Below, one piece after another: positions 19,880-31,830 of a stretch of DNA of 64,000 nt. The stretch comes from Calliphora vicina. Taxonomy: Eukaryota > Arthropoda > Insecta > Diptera > Calliphoridae. The translations under genes were made by a program, and so were the position numbers. The notes under the pieces were generated by a model. It was given only the letters and a program-made list of their open reading frames with translations, searched no databases and was not told the DNA's origin. The stretch lies in the NCBI RefSeq assembly GCF_958450345.1, contig NC_088782.1, positions 66,430,501-66,494,500 of the forward strand, given 5' to 3'. Within the stretch, counting starts at the first letter, position 1; the number at the start of each line of letters is the position of its first letter.

Positions 19880-21765
19880 CTATTTTTCAAAAATATTTAT
19901 AACTTTTGACAATTAAAAATTCATGGAATACTTTATTGAAAAAGATGATAAAAATTTTTCGAATTGAAATAAAATTGTTATTTATGAATAGGTTTTAATG
20001 AAATTTCACAGTTATGTAAAATTTTCTATTTTAAATGGAAAAATAACAAGTAAGAGTGCTATATTCGGCTATGCCGAATCTTATATACCCTTCACCTTTG
20101 TTGTGGATGCATTATTATTTTTTATAATTAGTATATATGTATGTACATTGCCCACTTTCAGCGTACAGCATCCTAAATTTATCAAGAACACAAAAAACAA
20201 CAACGCCAAACGAAACAAAACACCAAAAGAAAAAACAAAAACAAAATACGCAAGCCAATGAAACCAACACACATCCAAACATACGTTTAATTGTTTAAAA
20301 AACAACAACGCCAAAAGAAACAAAACACAAAAGAAAAACAAAATACGCAAAGCATGCACATCCAAACATACGATTTGTTGGTGTTTTGTCAAAAACACCA
20401 ACACACAACCAAACAAACGTTTAGTTGTATAAAAAACAACAACAACGCCAAAAGAAACAACACAAAAAAAACAAAATACGCAAAGCATGCACATCCAAAA
20501 ACATACGTTTTGTTGCTTTTTTGTCAAAGCATGCAATACATTGTGTTTTTTGATGAAATTTTCAGAGGTTGTCTCGGATTTTTGCTCATATCTCCGTTAT
20601 TTATGGACGGATTTTGCTGATTTTAAATAGAAAAATTCTCGAAAGTATGTCTGACAGAATTGTTGAAGATTTGGATCCCGGAGATATCTGGGGCCTTCAG
20701 AAAATTGATTTCAACAGACAGACAGACGGACAGACAGACAGACGGACATGGCTTAATCGACTCCGCTATCTATAAGGATCCAGAATATATATACTTTATA
20801 GGGTCGGAAATGAAAAATGTAGAAATTAAAAACGGAATGACAAACTTATATATACCCTTCTCACGAAGCTGAAGGGTATAAAAACGAATTTTGAAATTTA
20901 TTATCAGCAATCCCGCAATTCCCAAAAAATTTTTGATAAATCCCAAACATGGAAATTTTTAGTTTTTTGGCTATAATATCCATATCAGGGTCTGAGTTAT
21001 CGGAACCCTTTACAGAATAATTAAAAACATATTGGGCCATCTAAAATCGGTTACTATATTTTGATATCGAATATGCGATTTGAGAATTATTGCCCTAAAT
21101 TTTAATTTTACATACAAAAATAAGTGTTTTTTGAATGGTCCTGGTCCCCTCGGTAAGAAAAATTTTTATTTTTTTTCAATTAAAATATTTTATTAAAACT
21201 TAGCTTTCAGAAAGTATAAATTCCTTATACATCCTCTTAGAATTTTTTTGCGATAACTTAAAAAGAAAAAAAAGTTCTTTTTCCCAAAAAATTAGCGAAA
21301 AGTCGGCTTTTTAAAATTTTTTAAATTAAAATGCATATAACTTTGGACTTAGGCATTATTTTTAAACACTTCTTTTTATATTTGACACATACATATGTTG
21401 TTAGTCTAATGAAAGAAAACTGGAGAAAATCGGAAAATATTTGGATACGCTGTTATCAAAAAACTGGAGTAGGCTGGGTAAAACTGTTGAAAATTTAATT
21501 TTAAAATGCGAATAACTCCTAAGCTATAGGAGGTAATTGATAGCTATAACTAGGTCTTTTGTAGCGCTCGATGAAAAGATTTTATATGTGTAGTTTTTTT
21601 GAAATCGGTACTCAAACGAAGAAATAGGATCATTTTAAAAATGTAATATACCCGAGGTGTCCTACTTTGAGGACCCTTGGTCGCGGCCCTGGTGGGCCCA
21701 TGAGGTACACGTTCAGAACTTAAACTCGAAAATACTTCTTCTTTGCTCATGTGAAATTTTTTTTT
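19880..21765 (-). mobile_element. Transib-like non-autonomous element, copy 3, inverted and end-truncated
   Basis: Read on the minus strand it matches the elements at 28003 and 38542: AAGTAGGACACCTCGGGTAT (about 21642-21670), CTATAGCTTAGGAG-type and GATAACTCAGACCCTGATAT-type blocks, GCGGGATTGCTG and ATTCCATGAATTTTTAATTG. The CACAGTGG terminus is missing: similarity stops at about 21760. A mini-me element interrupts it at 20045-20882. Confidence 0.65.
20045..20882 (+). repeat. Mini-me/DINE-like element with internal minisatellite
   Basis: It starts AACAAGTAAGAGTGCTATAT and ends with the GACAGACGGACAGACAGACA run (20715-20750), the core CATGGCTTAATCGACTCCGC, then CCAGAATATATATACTTTAT and a terminal GAAGGGTATAAA. 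This is the (GTCY)n-core-(TA)n mini-me plan. Between start and core, 20190-20530 holds about three diverged tandem units (roughly 105-135 bp each) built of AACAACAACGCCAAA, AAATACGCAAAGCATGCACA and CATACGTTTTGTTG-type words. A 151-codon minus-strand frame there is only a by-product of the repeat. It is inserted in Transib-like copy 3. Confidence 0.75.
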
Positions 21766-22364
21766 CTATAGCACTATGTTTCGCTTACGATAAAATTCGT
21801 TTACTGTAAAATGTAAACATTGACTTACGATAAAATCTTACCCCCTATAATTTTGAAGTTATTAACAATTTTGATATTCTGAGAACGCTAAAACATCAGT
21901 CGGTCCATAATATTTTAATTTTTGCAATAAAAAAAAAGTTTTGAAAATGTCGCTTACGATAATTTGGCGCTAAGGACTCGATATGACTGCGATAATACGG
22001 TTACCGCAATCATATAAATAGTTACAGTGAACATACACATTTTTGAAATGGTTGCAGTAAACAAGTACAACAATAATTTTTCTCTGGGTGTGGTACATTA
22101 AAGCGTAAATATTACAAAATTTCGCAAAAAGAAATCACAAAACGAAACGAAATTACTTTCCAAATTTACTTAAATACGAATAATTCTCTTACAAATATCT
22201 CCCATATTAGACCCACTTTCGCAAAACATTAACCCACATAAATAACTTACAAATTCAGATTTCAACAAGTATTTTACACTGATAAGTACTATCAATACTA
22301 CTATATATCAATCCATATTTCGACTTTCAAAAATCACTTACATATGCATAAATCAGTTTTTAAT

Positions 22365-24010
22365 TCGACATCCAAAATAGACTTCGGAACAGCGGCCCAC
22401 ACATGAGAGTTGTATTCCATTTTGTGTCGGATAAAAGTGATGTAAATAGTAAGGATCACAGATTGACTGAAGTTTTAGAAAACCAAGGCACTTGAATGCT
22501 TCTTTCGACACTGGGAAAATATGATTTGGCGGACATCGTGATTCATCGCACTGAATACTCTTGCCAAGAACATCAAGAGCTTCTGATTCTTCAGTATTTG
22601 CTAGGGTATTCGAATTATTCGATTTTTCTCTTGTTCGCATAAAACGAATAATTCGAATAAGAGATTTAACTTGTTCGAATAATTCGATCACACGTTTAAA
22701 ATTAATCGAATTATTCGAATAATTAAATTTTTTTTAAAAAAGTACAGAATGATGTTTTGATGTTCGTTTTTTAATATTTTGTTGTTAAAGAAAAACAAAA
22801 AATAACGTTAAAGTTAATAATTCATGTTAAAAAACATTTGAAAACAAAGTCCATCATTAAATTTTCAACAGAAATATTCTGATCAGATTAACTCCCAAAC
22901 AATCTACAAAACCTTCAGTTTCCGTTTAGGAAATATAAAACGTATTAAGAATTTTTTATGTCGTTCATTAATTTGGTGTTTAAATTGAGTAACTAATTCT
23001 TTAGTAAATTAATTATTCACTATTTCTAAATTATTTATAAGAAATTGTATTATACATCAAGATCTATCAACGTTGCCGAATCTTTGCTTAATAAAGTGGT
23101 CTTGGGGGATTACACAATAAAGGAAATCTGTCCAATGTTTTATATCATTGTTAGTGAACGTGGCTAATTTGAAGTCAGTTGACGCATTTACAAATACGAA
23201 AAAAGTTTATTTTCATGTTAGACAAAGATGTTCAACGATGTACAAAATTATGTAGAAGACGAACTCCATGCTTTTCTTGCAACAAAACGTTAGTTTGCAA
23301 TATTTTGTTTAACATTAGATTTATTAAATATTTTGCAACACTTACGTACGTGGTTATAACATCACTTATACACATATATTTTGCGATCATGGCCTTCATC
23401 TATTTCAATGTAATCATTATAAATGTCATCCTCAATATCACTTTCGACGACCGTTTCAAAATCACATTTAACACCACATTAAGTAAGTTAATATTTTGAT
23501 TATTAATTGCGATTCTTCTAATATTTCGCCAGCTAAATAACAAATATTTTATTCCGTACCTTTTATTTTCATTGGTTCAAGTCCTAAGTTAAAAATGTTG
23601 AAAGATTTGTTTCTAGAATTGTAACTTCTTGCAGTATTATTTATATATTTATAGAAGGAGCTATCGGAACACTCATCTACAGTCCCTTTGTCTTTAGTTA
23701 TTTGTCGAATTTCAGAAACAATACAATTTTTGTGAGTCATTATCACAAATTTTAAGCAATTTAATAAATTTAAATATATATGAAATATTTATTCGTTTTA
23801 TTCGATTATTCTACATAAAATTGTTCGAATTATTCGTTATTCGAAAATGGCCATTTTTAACTTGTTCGAATAATTATTCGTAAGAAATTATTCGATTAAT
23901 CGAACGATCATTAGTCGAATGAATACCCTAGTATTTACACGAACCATTAAAACAGACTGAGAACAATTGTAGACCTTGACCTTTTTTTTCATTATTCAAG
24001 ACTTCATATT
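22365..24010 (-). pseudogene. CR1-like RT fragment, second copy, split by a hAT element
   Basis: On the minus strand, right of the hAT, FSQSVLMVRVN-like sequence (about 23990-23931, with one frame change) joins NTEESEALDVLGKSIQCDE (22540-22600), then PVSKEAFKCLGFLK (about 22480-22515) and RHKMEYNSHVWAAVP-like sequence (about 22380-22420, frameshifted). The family and order are those of the copy at 1568-2560. Removing 22602-23930 and one duplication lets the coding sense run on, so the hAT is the younger insertion. Confidence 0.75.
22602..23930. mobile_element. hAT element, TIR TAGGGTATTCGAATTATTCG, copy 1
   Basis: The left terminus TAGGGTATTCGAATTATTCG and right terminus ending GAATGAATACCCTA are flanked by GTATTTGC (22594-22601) and GTATTTAC (23931-23938), an 8-bp duplication with one change. 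Both ends have many TTCGAATAATTCG-type subterminal repeats. On the minus strand a segment near 22960-23000 reads VTQFKHQINERHKKFL, shared with the copy at 55772, so the inside was once coding. 1329 bp; non-autonomous now. Confidence 0.8.
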
Positions 24011-25890
24011 TCTGGAACGAAAAGACTGTCCAGTCAAAAAGCCAAATCGTACTATGTATGTTAAATTTTATTTAAATCGAAAATGATAAATTCGAACATA
24101 ATAATTTTCTGTCCCATTTTGGAATGGATTCTCACAATAAAAATAACATAATAGGACATAATAAAAAAATACTTTCTAGGTATTTCTATTCAGATAAAGC
24201 AAATAAATGATTTGTTTTTGACAGTTTAACGTTGTAATGCCACTCACTGTAAAAACAATATTTACAAGTATGCTTAAATGCATTAAACATCTCCCATAAA
24301 AATGTAAGAAGTTACTTGGCAGGACTAAATATGTATGTGGTAAATATTTATGTAACCTTAATACACATCAGTATTTATTTATCTTGAAATCAATTAAATA
24401 TGTTAGAATTTAATATGTCAGATGTGATATTATGTACTGTAGAAATACTTAAGTACACACTACGTCTAAGAATAATGTAAAATCAATTCAAAGAGTTGAG
24501 TTTTTCGCACAGTATGCCTAGTAGTAAGTGGTAGTAGTAGGATGTGCAGTAGGATGGTGGTAGCTAAAGAGGAACTCGAGTGTCTCCATCTCTCAGCCGC
24601 CGTCCTTTAAAGAATGAATAACTAAATAAACATTTAATAAACAGAAACAAGTAAGTATAAGTACGAGGAGTATGTGGTGACCAATTCATTAAATATTTTT
24701 CCAACTTGTTTGTCAACTACACATCACAAATATGATGACGATGACAACAGTATTGTCGTCACTGTCTTTTAGATTTCTTGTTGCAAGTGGCTGTCGTTTT
24801 TGCTTCCTTTTTTGCGTTTTGATTTGCTTCTTTATTTGTATGTAGTTTTTTTTTTGTCCACTTCTTCATTTGTTTGTTGGTTTTTGCAATAAGATTTTTA
24901 CTCATATATCATCACTATAATGATGATCTGTCATAATTCCATCATGCATATTTTGACAGGCACACGCATTGAATAACAAATAGTTTCTTAAAAGCAGCAG
25001 CAGCAGTAGCAGTAGCAGCAGTAACATGTTGGAAGAAGCATAAATGAAAAGCCAAAGAAGTTGTGTGGGGAAGAAGATCCTGTGTCCATTGGCATGCACG
25101 GGAGTGCTTGAGTGTGTGGTTGCTACGTTCGACTAACTGACTGACTGTTCGTTGAGAGTGGGCATCATTGGACAACAAAATATACTTAAAAGTCAGAGTG
25201 TATTGTTGATCTGTTTCCTGTTACGTTGAAAAACTTTAAGAGTGTAGAGAATTAAGTGAAACACTCGCAAGTGCTGATGGTGGTAGTTGCAGGAATGATT
25301 GTGGTGGCTCCTTATGAAACATGCCAGCTATGAGAGTGAGAATACGATCGATTTATATCACACGATTGCATGGCATTGCGGAAAAAAAATTCTAAAAAAT
25401 ACAATATATTCATGTTCATATTCGAATTCGTATTTGTAGAGTTGAAACTAAAAGGAGGGAATCACGTCTCATTGCTTTGTAGCATGTGATGGGAATTTAC
25501 ATTGACATTTTTCAAATGCATAACGAGAAATGGAATGATATAAAATTCTGTTGTTGTTTTTATTGCTATTTGTTTTTGTTTCACTTGCTGTATGTTGTAT
25601 ATGTTGCTGTGGCTGAAAGGCGTCCTCTTTTCTACCAATTTAGGCAACTTGTATTTGTTTCATAACCATTTTTTTTTTAGTTTGTGTCATTTCAATTGTG
25701 GTTTGTGTGTCCGATGATAATTTTTATTAAATCAATGAGTTTTGGTTATGATTGAGTTCCACTCCATATGATGTTACACTATTTCATTTATTCGAAATAC
25801 CTGCTGCCCAGTAAACATAAACATGGTAAAGATTCCCTTAAATTTTTAAGTTAATAGTTTAAGTTTAGAGTTCAAAGTTAACAGAGGACA
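24010..25890. other. Unique DNA with regulatory-type low complexity
   Basis: There is no transposon signature. CAG/GTA-type runs at 24530-24570 and 24992-25025 (AGCAGCAGCAGTAGCAGTAG), a GATGACGATGAC run near 24735 and a GTGGTGGTT-rich piece near 25280 are typical of fly introns and enhancers. No exon with convincing splice sites or codon pattern is seen. Confidence 0.4.
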
Positions 25891-25901
25891 TATTAATTTA
25901 A

Positions 25902-26078
25902 CCCTTTAATGCATATTGTAAGCTTGATACTAATTCAGAAAAATCAAATGGAGTACGAAAAGTTTCAGCTAACGAAATTCTAAATCAAACTAAAGCTAAA
26001 TGAAATATAATAAATAAAAATCAACTAAATATTTGATACTTTATAGAAAAATAAAAGTAAAAATCATGCATTTAAGGG
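25902..26078. mobile_element. PiggyBac-type MITE (177 bp)
   Basis: TTAA (25898-25901) is followed by CCCTTTAATGCAT, and ATGCATTTAAGGG is followed by TTAA (26079-26082). The TTAA duplication plus CCCTT-type inverted ends is diagnostic for piggyBac-family non-autonomous elements. Confidence 0.75.
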
Positions 26079-26214
26079 TTAATTGTGTCTATTTTGTCAG
26101 AAAGTTTACAGTTTATCAATAGGTTAGGTTAATAAGTCTGTTAACTCAATAGAGTAAAATAAGTCTCGTTGTGATAAATGAAAAAGGGGGAAAGAAAATT
26201 TCATGGAATATCTA

Positions 26215-26623
26215 GACTGCCATGCAATCGGTTTATTTTTTATTATTTTTTAATTTTACATTCAATCGTTTTTAATATACACACTTTATAATTTACAAGA
26301 ATACACTGGTCTAACAGCGCCTTCAATATACTAACTGCAACTCGTTGCTTTTTTTATATACACAGTGCCATCTTCTAGTAATTTCATGAATTATCTAACG
26401 GACACAACTAGAATGTTCTAATCCTACAGCTTCTAGCAGCTTTAATGTTAACAGCTTTAACAATTAATGTTGTTTTACTTATAAACAATGTTAATAACAG
26501 CGTGTTATCAACATTGTTGATAAATAGACGTTTCTACTGATGGAAATGTTTATAAATATGATGAATGTTGCAAGCAGTCGTTACAGACCGTTAAATTCAA
26601 ATTAAAAGTGCAATTTCGTAACA
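26215..26623 (-). repeat. Probable LTR of an LTR retrotransposon (copy 1)
   Basis: On the minus strand it begins TGTTACGAAATTGCAC and has a TATA box (TGTGTATATAAAAAAAGC, near 26345-26362), an initiator-like CAGTTAGT just downstream, and AATAAA motifs before the end near CCGATTGCA. The same arrangement recurs at 57215-57669. A purine-rich GAAGAAGATA lies immediately upstream of TGTTACG, as a polypurine tract would before a 3' LTR. The matching second LTR and target duplication were not found. Confidence 0.5.
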
Positions 26624-26639
26624 ATATATCTTCTTCGTA

Positions 26640-27290
26640 TATTCGATTGTACTTTAGCCAGTTTGTAGCCCTTGGCCGGAAATCTCAACCTGAATAATAC
26701 TATGCTGATCGGGTTGTCTAAAAAACAGTCTTCTCACACTCTTGACTTCGAGCCATCTCAAATGGGTTCCCTGGGAAAGATTGTACTCCCCCAGTTGATT
26801 ATTTGAGATTGACAAAGAAAGGTCTCATACTCGCGATTGACACATTAAAACCCCTGTATCCTTCCGTTAGTGCACTTATAATATCGAATCTCATTACAGC
26901 GGTAGCGAGGGTACAATCATTTCGGCGGCACTCGCAGATGAGCATGTTGATAATAGAAGTACCAACTTTGACAATCCGAGGATGGCCCAGCTGAATTGGG
27001 ATATCGCAAGTTGGTAAACGAAGTCAAGCGGATACTTGAGTGCAGTTATTGGCACGTTGAGGTAAACAAAGTTCTTAACATTGCAGTCCCGGATACATCA
27101 CATACAGACGCGACTACGGGATAATCTCGCAGGCCGATATTCCTCTTATGTGCTGTCGTTAAGACTCTTGATGGCGTCACTGACATGGATTTCGTAAAAT
27201 ACACAGTACCACCACAGCGTTAGCCACTATTGCAAATCAGATCACAGAGAGCTTGAATCACGTCTTGTGAAAGGACGGTTTTTATAGCGA
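26640..27290. other. GC-richer, coding-like block next to the LTR, unidentified
   Basis: This block has clearly higher G+C than its surroundings and stretches of open frame on both strands (for example 26803-26994 plus), but many stops. On the minus strand it directly precedes the probable LTR, so it may be the 3' internal part of the same retrotransposon. I recognise no gag, protease, RT, RNase H or integrase motif and therefore give no product. Confidence 0.35.
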
Positions 27291-27568
27291 TTGAATTGAC
27301 CATTTTGGTCGAAAGTAGTTATTGGATTCACATAGTCAGTGACCTTACTAGCTACCTATTTGATCTCAAATAGTTAGTCCAATAACCGATTACTTGTAAA
27401 CCAACCTACTTTTTAAAGTGCATTACAAAATAAACGCTTAAAGTGACTACACCCTAGTTTACATAGAGACACTAAAGTTGACAATTGACTTCAAGATAGG
27501 GATGTCAGTATACTTAAGTAAAAAGAAATAAACTTTATGAGAATCATATCAACACAATTTGTATAAAA

Positions 27569-29990
27569 ATTGCATAAACACACAAGCTTCTAGAAAGTTA
27601 TTTAAGTCATCGAAAGTTCGTTCTTAAAGAGGGAGACTTCATAAGTTCACCACAGCCTATTGAAGCAGGCGTACCCCAAGGAAGTATACTGGGTCCCTTC
27701 CTATATTTGCTATATACTTGTGATATGCCTACAAACAGTCGAACCCACATATCTACTTTTGCTGATGAAACAGCTATACCAGCCATTCATGAAAACCCCC
27801 AAGAAGCATCTGTACTTTTACAAGACCATATACTCGACATAGAAAGGTGGTTAAAACAATGGAGAATAAAAGTAAACGAGCAAAAATGTATACATCTTAC
27901 ATTCACATTGCGTAGAGAATCGTGCCCTACAATCCTAATAAATAATCTTATAATACCTCAACAAACTGAAGTTAAATATCTAGGTCTGCATCTAGACCGA
28001 CGCACAGTGGTATGAGAATAAAAAAAGAGGGAAATAAATCTGTAACTTCTAAACCCTTACGCCGATTTGAATGAAATTTCACATGCACAAAGAGGAAGTG
28101 TAGTCGAGTTTAAGTTTTGAATTTGGACCTTATGAGCCCACCAGGAGCGGGAGCAGTGGTTCCCAAAGTAGGACACCTCGGGTATGATCAATTTTTAAAA
28201 TGATCCTATTTCTTCGTTTGTGTTACGATTTAAACAAACACACATATAGAATTTCCTCGTCGAGCACTACATAAAACCTCCCCGTAGCTATCAATTATCT
28301 CTTATAGCTTAGGAGATATTCGCATTTTAAAATTTAATTTTCAACATTTTTTGGTGACCGCGGTTCCAAATATTCCCCGATTTTATCCATTTTTCTTTTA
28401 TAGGATTAACAATAGATCTATATATCAAAAGAAAGAAGTGTTTAAAAATCATGGCTGAGTCCAAATTTGAATTTAAAAAATTAAAAAAGGCGAAAACGCA
28501 ATTTTTTTGGGAAAATAGTACTTTTATTCTTTTTAAGTTATCTAAAAAATTTCTAACAGGATGTATAATGAATTTGTACTTTTTGAAAAGCTAACTTTAC
28601 GCCAAATATTTTAAATGAAAAAAACATTTATAATTTTTGATATCGACGGGAGCAGGTCCATTCAAAAAATGCCTATTTTTTATGTAAAATTCAACTTTAG
28701 GGCAAAAATTCTCAAATCGCGTATTCGATATCAAAATATAGTAACCTATTTTAGATGGCCCAATAAGTTCTTAATTATTTTGTAAAGGGTTCCGATAACC
28801 CCGCCCCTGGTAAGGATATTATAGCCAAAAAACGAAAAAATCCCATTTTTTGGATTTTTCAAGATTTTTTTAGGAATTGCGGGATACTTGATAACAAATT
28901 TCAAAATTTGTTTTCATTTTTGCATTTTATATAGAAAAATCTACAGAACTGTGAAATTTCATTAAAAAATATTCATAAATAAAAATTTTATTTCAATTTG
29001 AAAAATTTGTATCTATGCAAAATTCAATAAAAAGCATTTTTTGTCATATTTTTCAAAAAAGTATTCCATGAATTTTTTAATTGTCAAAATGTATATAATT
29101 TTTTGAAAAGTAGACAAAATCCTCTATCCATTGATATATAACATGTCTACCTTATGTTTTTTACGTGTCAAATAAATTAGGGAAAACTAAACAACTCGCT
29201 GAGAATTTACCTAACATTCAAATGCGAAAATAGAAAATGTAGTGCTCGACGAGGAGATTCTAAATGAGGAGATTAAAAATCGTAACACAAACGAAATTCG
29301 ACTACACTACCTCTTTGCGCATGTGAAATTTCATTCAAATCGGGTAAGGGTTTAGAAGTTACAGATTTATTTCCATCTTTTTTTATTCTCATACCACTGT
29401 GCGACGTCTTACCTGGAAAAAGCATATAGATACGAAATTGACTCAAATGAAGTTAAAATTACTACAAATTTACTGTCTAATTGGTAAAAACTCGAGATTG
29501 AGTTTAGATTGCAAACTTTTGCTGTACAGCTCAATAATAAAACCCATATGGTGCTATGGAATTCAATTATGGGGCACGGCCTCAGCTTCTAATATTAAAA
29601 AAATTCAAAGATTCCAAAATAATATATTACTAATGATAACAGCAGCGCCTTGGTATGTGAGAAATATTAACATTCATAAGGACCTAGGTGTCTCCCTGGT
29701 GAAAAATGAAATAAACAAACAAGCGGAGTCATATTTGAAAAAGTTAGAAGTTCACCCAAACCCACTTGCACGAACATTAATGAGAAGTAATGGCTACATC
29801 CGACTAAGAAGAAGGAATCCAACAGACCTGCGCTGATGATAGGATCTATAAATTAAACATAATTTTTCGTCCAACTGTGGTGGGACGTAAATAAAAATTA
29901 ATATTTAGATTTAAGATTTGAACAAATTATTGATAGTTCACATTATTTTGTGAAGATACAATAAATAAAATATGAAATAAAAAAAAAAGA
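27569..29990 (+). mobile_element. 5'-truncated jockey-type retrotransposon with poly(A) and 13-bp TSD
   Basis: This is a target-primed insertion flanked by AATTTGTATAAAA at 27556-27568 and 29991-30003. RT sequence: LLESYLSHRKFVLKEGD, then AGVPQGSILGP and STFADETAI (27752-27778), then LDIERWLKQWRIKVNEQKC to 28001. After the Transib-like insertion it resumes as RRLTWKKHIDTKLTQMKLKL, KPIWCYGIQLWG and HPNPLARTLMRSNGYIRLRR, ending at 29836. The catalytic box is FADE, not FADD, so this copy lacks an RT metal ligand. The tail has AATAAA and a short poly(A) run (29978-29988). Truncation, the catalytic change and the insertion make it inactive. Confidence 0.92.
28003..29401. mobile_element. Transib-like element with RSS-type CACAGTG ends and CGACG TSD
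   Basis: Both termini begin CACAGTGGTATGAGAATAAA and matching continues inward for more than 80 bases. The 5-bp duplication CGACG (27998-28002 and 29402-29406) fits the CGNCG preference of Transib transposons, and CACAGTG equals the heptamer of RAG recombination signals, as is known for Transib ends. There is no transposase frame; 1399 bp. It sits in the jockey ORF, and removing it with one CGACG restores LDRRLTWKKHI exactly. Confidence 0.85.
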
Positions 29991-30003
29991 AATTTGTATA
30001 AAA

Positions 30004-31830
30004 CCAGTTTGTACTCACAAAAAAGTGCAGTACAAAATTAACGTTTAAAGTGACTACGCTCTAGATTACTTAGAGACACTTAAGTTGCAATTGTCTTCAT
30101 GCTAGATTACATGGAATGTATAAAGTAACCAATTTACATATCTCTGCACTACAAAGATAACGTGACCCAAAATATATAAATTGGAGTCAGCCAAGTGGTC
30201 AGACATTAATGACAATTACTGTCTATAAGGGATACATTGACTGCTTGCTTAACTGCTGGGATGTATGATGAAATGTTTTTTGTCACTTGTTGTTATTTTA
30301 ATATGCTGGCTCTAACTCTTGTATGCTTTAGTATTTTTAGTGTTTTTATTCTTTATTAATACTCGTATGAAAATAAATATTTTTTTTTTGTTGCAGCAGC
30401 GGCAGCAGCAGCCAGCAACTTTTCATTTTTCAATAAATTATTTAAGGCAAAAATTGTTTGTATGTTTGCTGCTGCTGTAGTTGTTGTTTATTTCGTTGGT
30501 GTGTTTCAGTATTGCTGCTGCTGCTGTTGTTGTTGTTGTTTTTCTTTAGTCGCTTTTAAAACATCGTAAATCATTCATACATTCATTCATCGAAAAAGCA
30601 TTGAAAGAAAAAGATTATTTATTGTCGTTATCGCAACATCGGACATGATGCACTCGACGACATTTTTGTTGAAGTTGATCAATGTTATATTGAATGTGTT
30701 GTTGATATTGTTGTTGTTATTGTTGTTTTTGTTATTTAAGTAGTACACTCACTAGCTGTAGTTGTTCTTGTTGCTGGTATGTGAATGATGTCGATTCTCT
30801 TAAGACCAATAATGCTGCTGCAACATCCAAAGACGATGATACTTTGGCTATTCCATCCCTGATAATGATTGTGGCTGATGATGACGATGATGACAATGAT
30901 GATTTTAAATCCGATAAACTATTTTCTTATTTTTTTTTTGTATTTTTTGTCGTTCATTTGTTGTTACAGATCCAACGAAAGAGAGCGAAATGTTTGGTGT
31001 TGATGTTTATTGATGATTGATATTTTCTATGAAAAGATTTTTAACACTAAAATAATTAGTTTCGCAATTAATTGTCATTTAAACTGGCAAAAAAAGGAAA
31101 TCCAAACAAAGAAAACATTTATGAACATCGTTTAGAATTATTTAGGCTTAAATGGCAGAGTGATATTTAGATTTGTTAACATTAAGTGATGATGGGCATG
31201 GGGAGATTTATGAAATGCGTTTTATTTGTTAAATTTTTAAGTGTGAGAATGATTTCTCGTTGCATATTAGGATTGATAAAACGTGCTCTATTTAATTTCT
31301 AATATCTAATTACACTAAAGCATTTTCTGGTGTTTTTAAACCACTAATTGTGGCATATTGCAATCCCTGATAAAATGTCTGCTCATTTTTGGAATATAAC
31401 ATTTATTAAATCATCCAGTACAATGTTAAACTTTGTGTGTGGAAAAGCACCTTAAAACATGTAGTTATTTTGAATGCCATTTTCCATTAAAGGTCTCATA
31501 TATTCTTACCTTTTAAATCGTCAAACTTATGAAAATTTGTAGCAGTAGTTATGTATATAGTGTTTCTCTGCTTAAGAAAATATTTAAGTGCATCATAGGA
31601 TTAAATTCCCAGTCGCTATGTAGGCCTGATTACCAAGGAACAAATTGTATAGCACGGCTGTGTAGAATTTTATGATCGGTATCATAACCAGTGATATAAA
31701 ACGTTACTCAAAAACAGAAAATTCAAATTGTTTAGATACAAACATTCCTTTAAATTATGTTTTACTTTTGCTTTATATTACATTGTTGTTGTGTTGTTGT
31801 TACTTTTTCAATTCAAATAAACACACCACA
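30004..31830. other. Unique DNA with CAG/TTG/GAT repeats
   Basis: No mobile element or exon is recognised. GCAGCAGCGGCAGCAGCAGC-type sequence (30394-30415), GCTGCTGCTGTTGTTGTTGT (30514-30540), a TGT-rich piece at 30690-30740 and a GAT run at 30875-30900 are present. The plus-strand frame 30781-31020 has a D-rich stretch from the GAT repeat and is probably fortuitous. Confidence 0.4.

Larger units (their letters stand above)
18788..22033. mobile_element. Possible outer element with inverted GTCACTGTAA-type ends
   Basis: GGTCACTGTAATTATTTATA (18787) and, read inward from the right, GTTCACTGTAACTATTTATA (about 22034) are inverted, and ATGATTRCGGTAA follows on both sides. A Transib-like copy and a mini-me lie between them. 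No target duplication was found, so this pairing is tentative. Confidence 0.4.

Noticed and set aside
20081..20536. 151-codon open frame on the minus strand, Phe/Val/Cys rich
   Set aside because: It is produced by the AC-rich minisatellite inside a mini-me element; the wording repeats with the tandem unit and has no protein family pattern.
23179..23499. 106-codon plus-strand frame rich in Ile/Phe
   Set aside because: It is antisense to the hAT element; the equivalent frames in the copies at 44150 and 56577 drift freely, and the minus strand is the likelier old coding sense.
24902..25178. Minus-strand frames with Leu or Ala/Thr runs
   Set aside because: Runs derive from a CAG/GTA repeat; frames overlap each other and lack splice signals.
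30781..31020. 79-codon frame with an Asp-rich run
   Set aside because: The run comes from a GAT repeat; no splice or conservation support.
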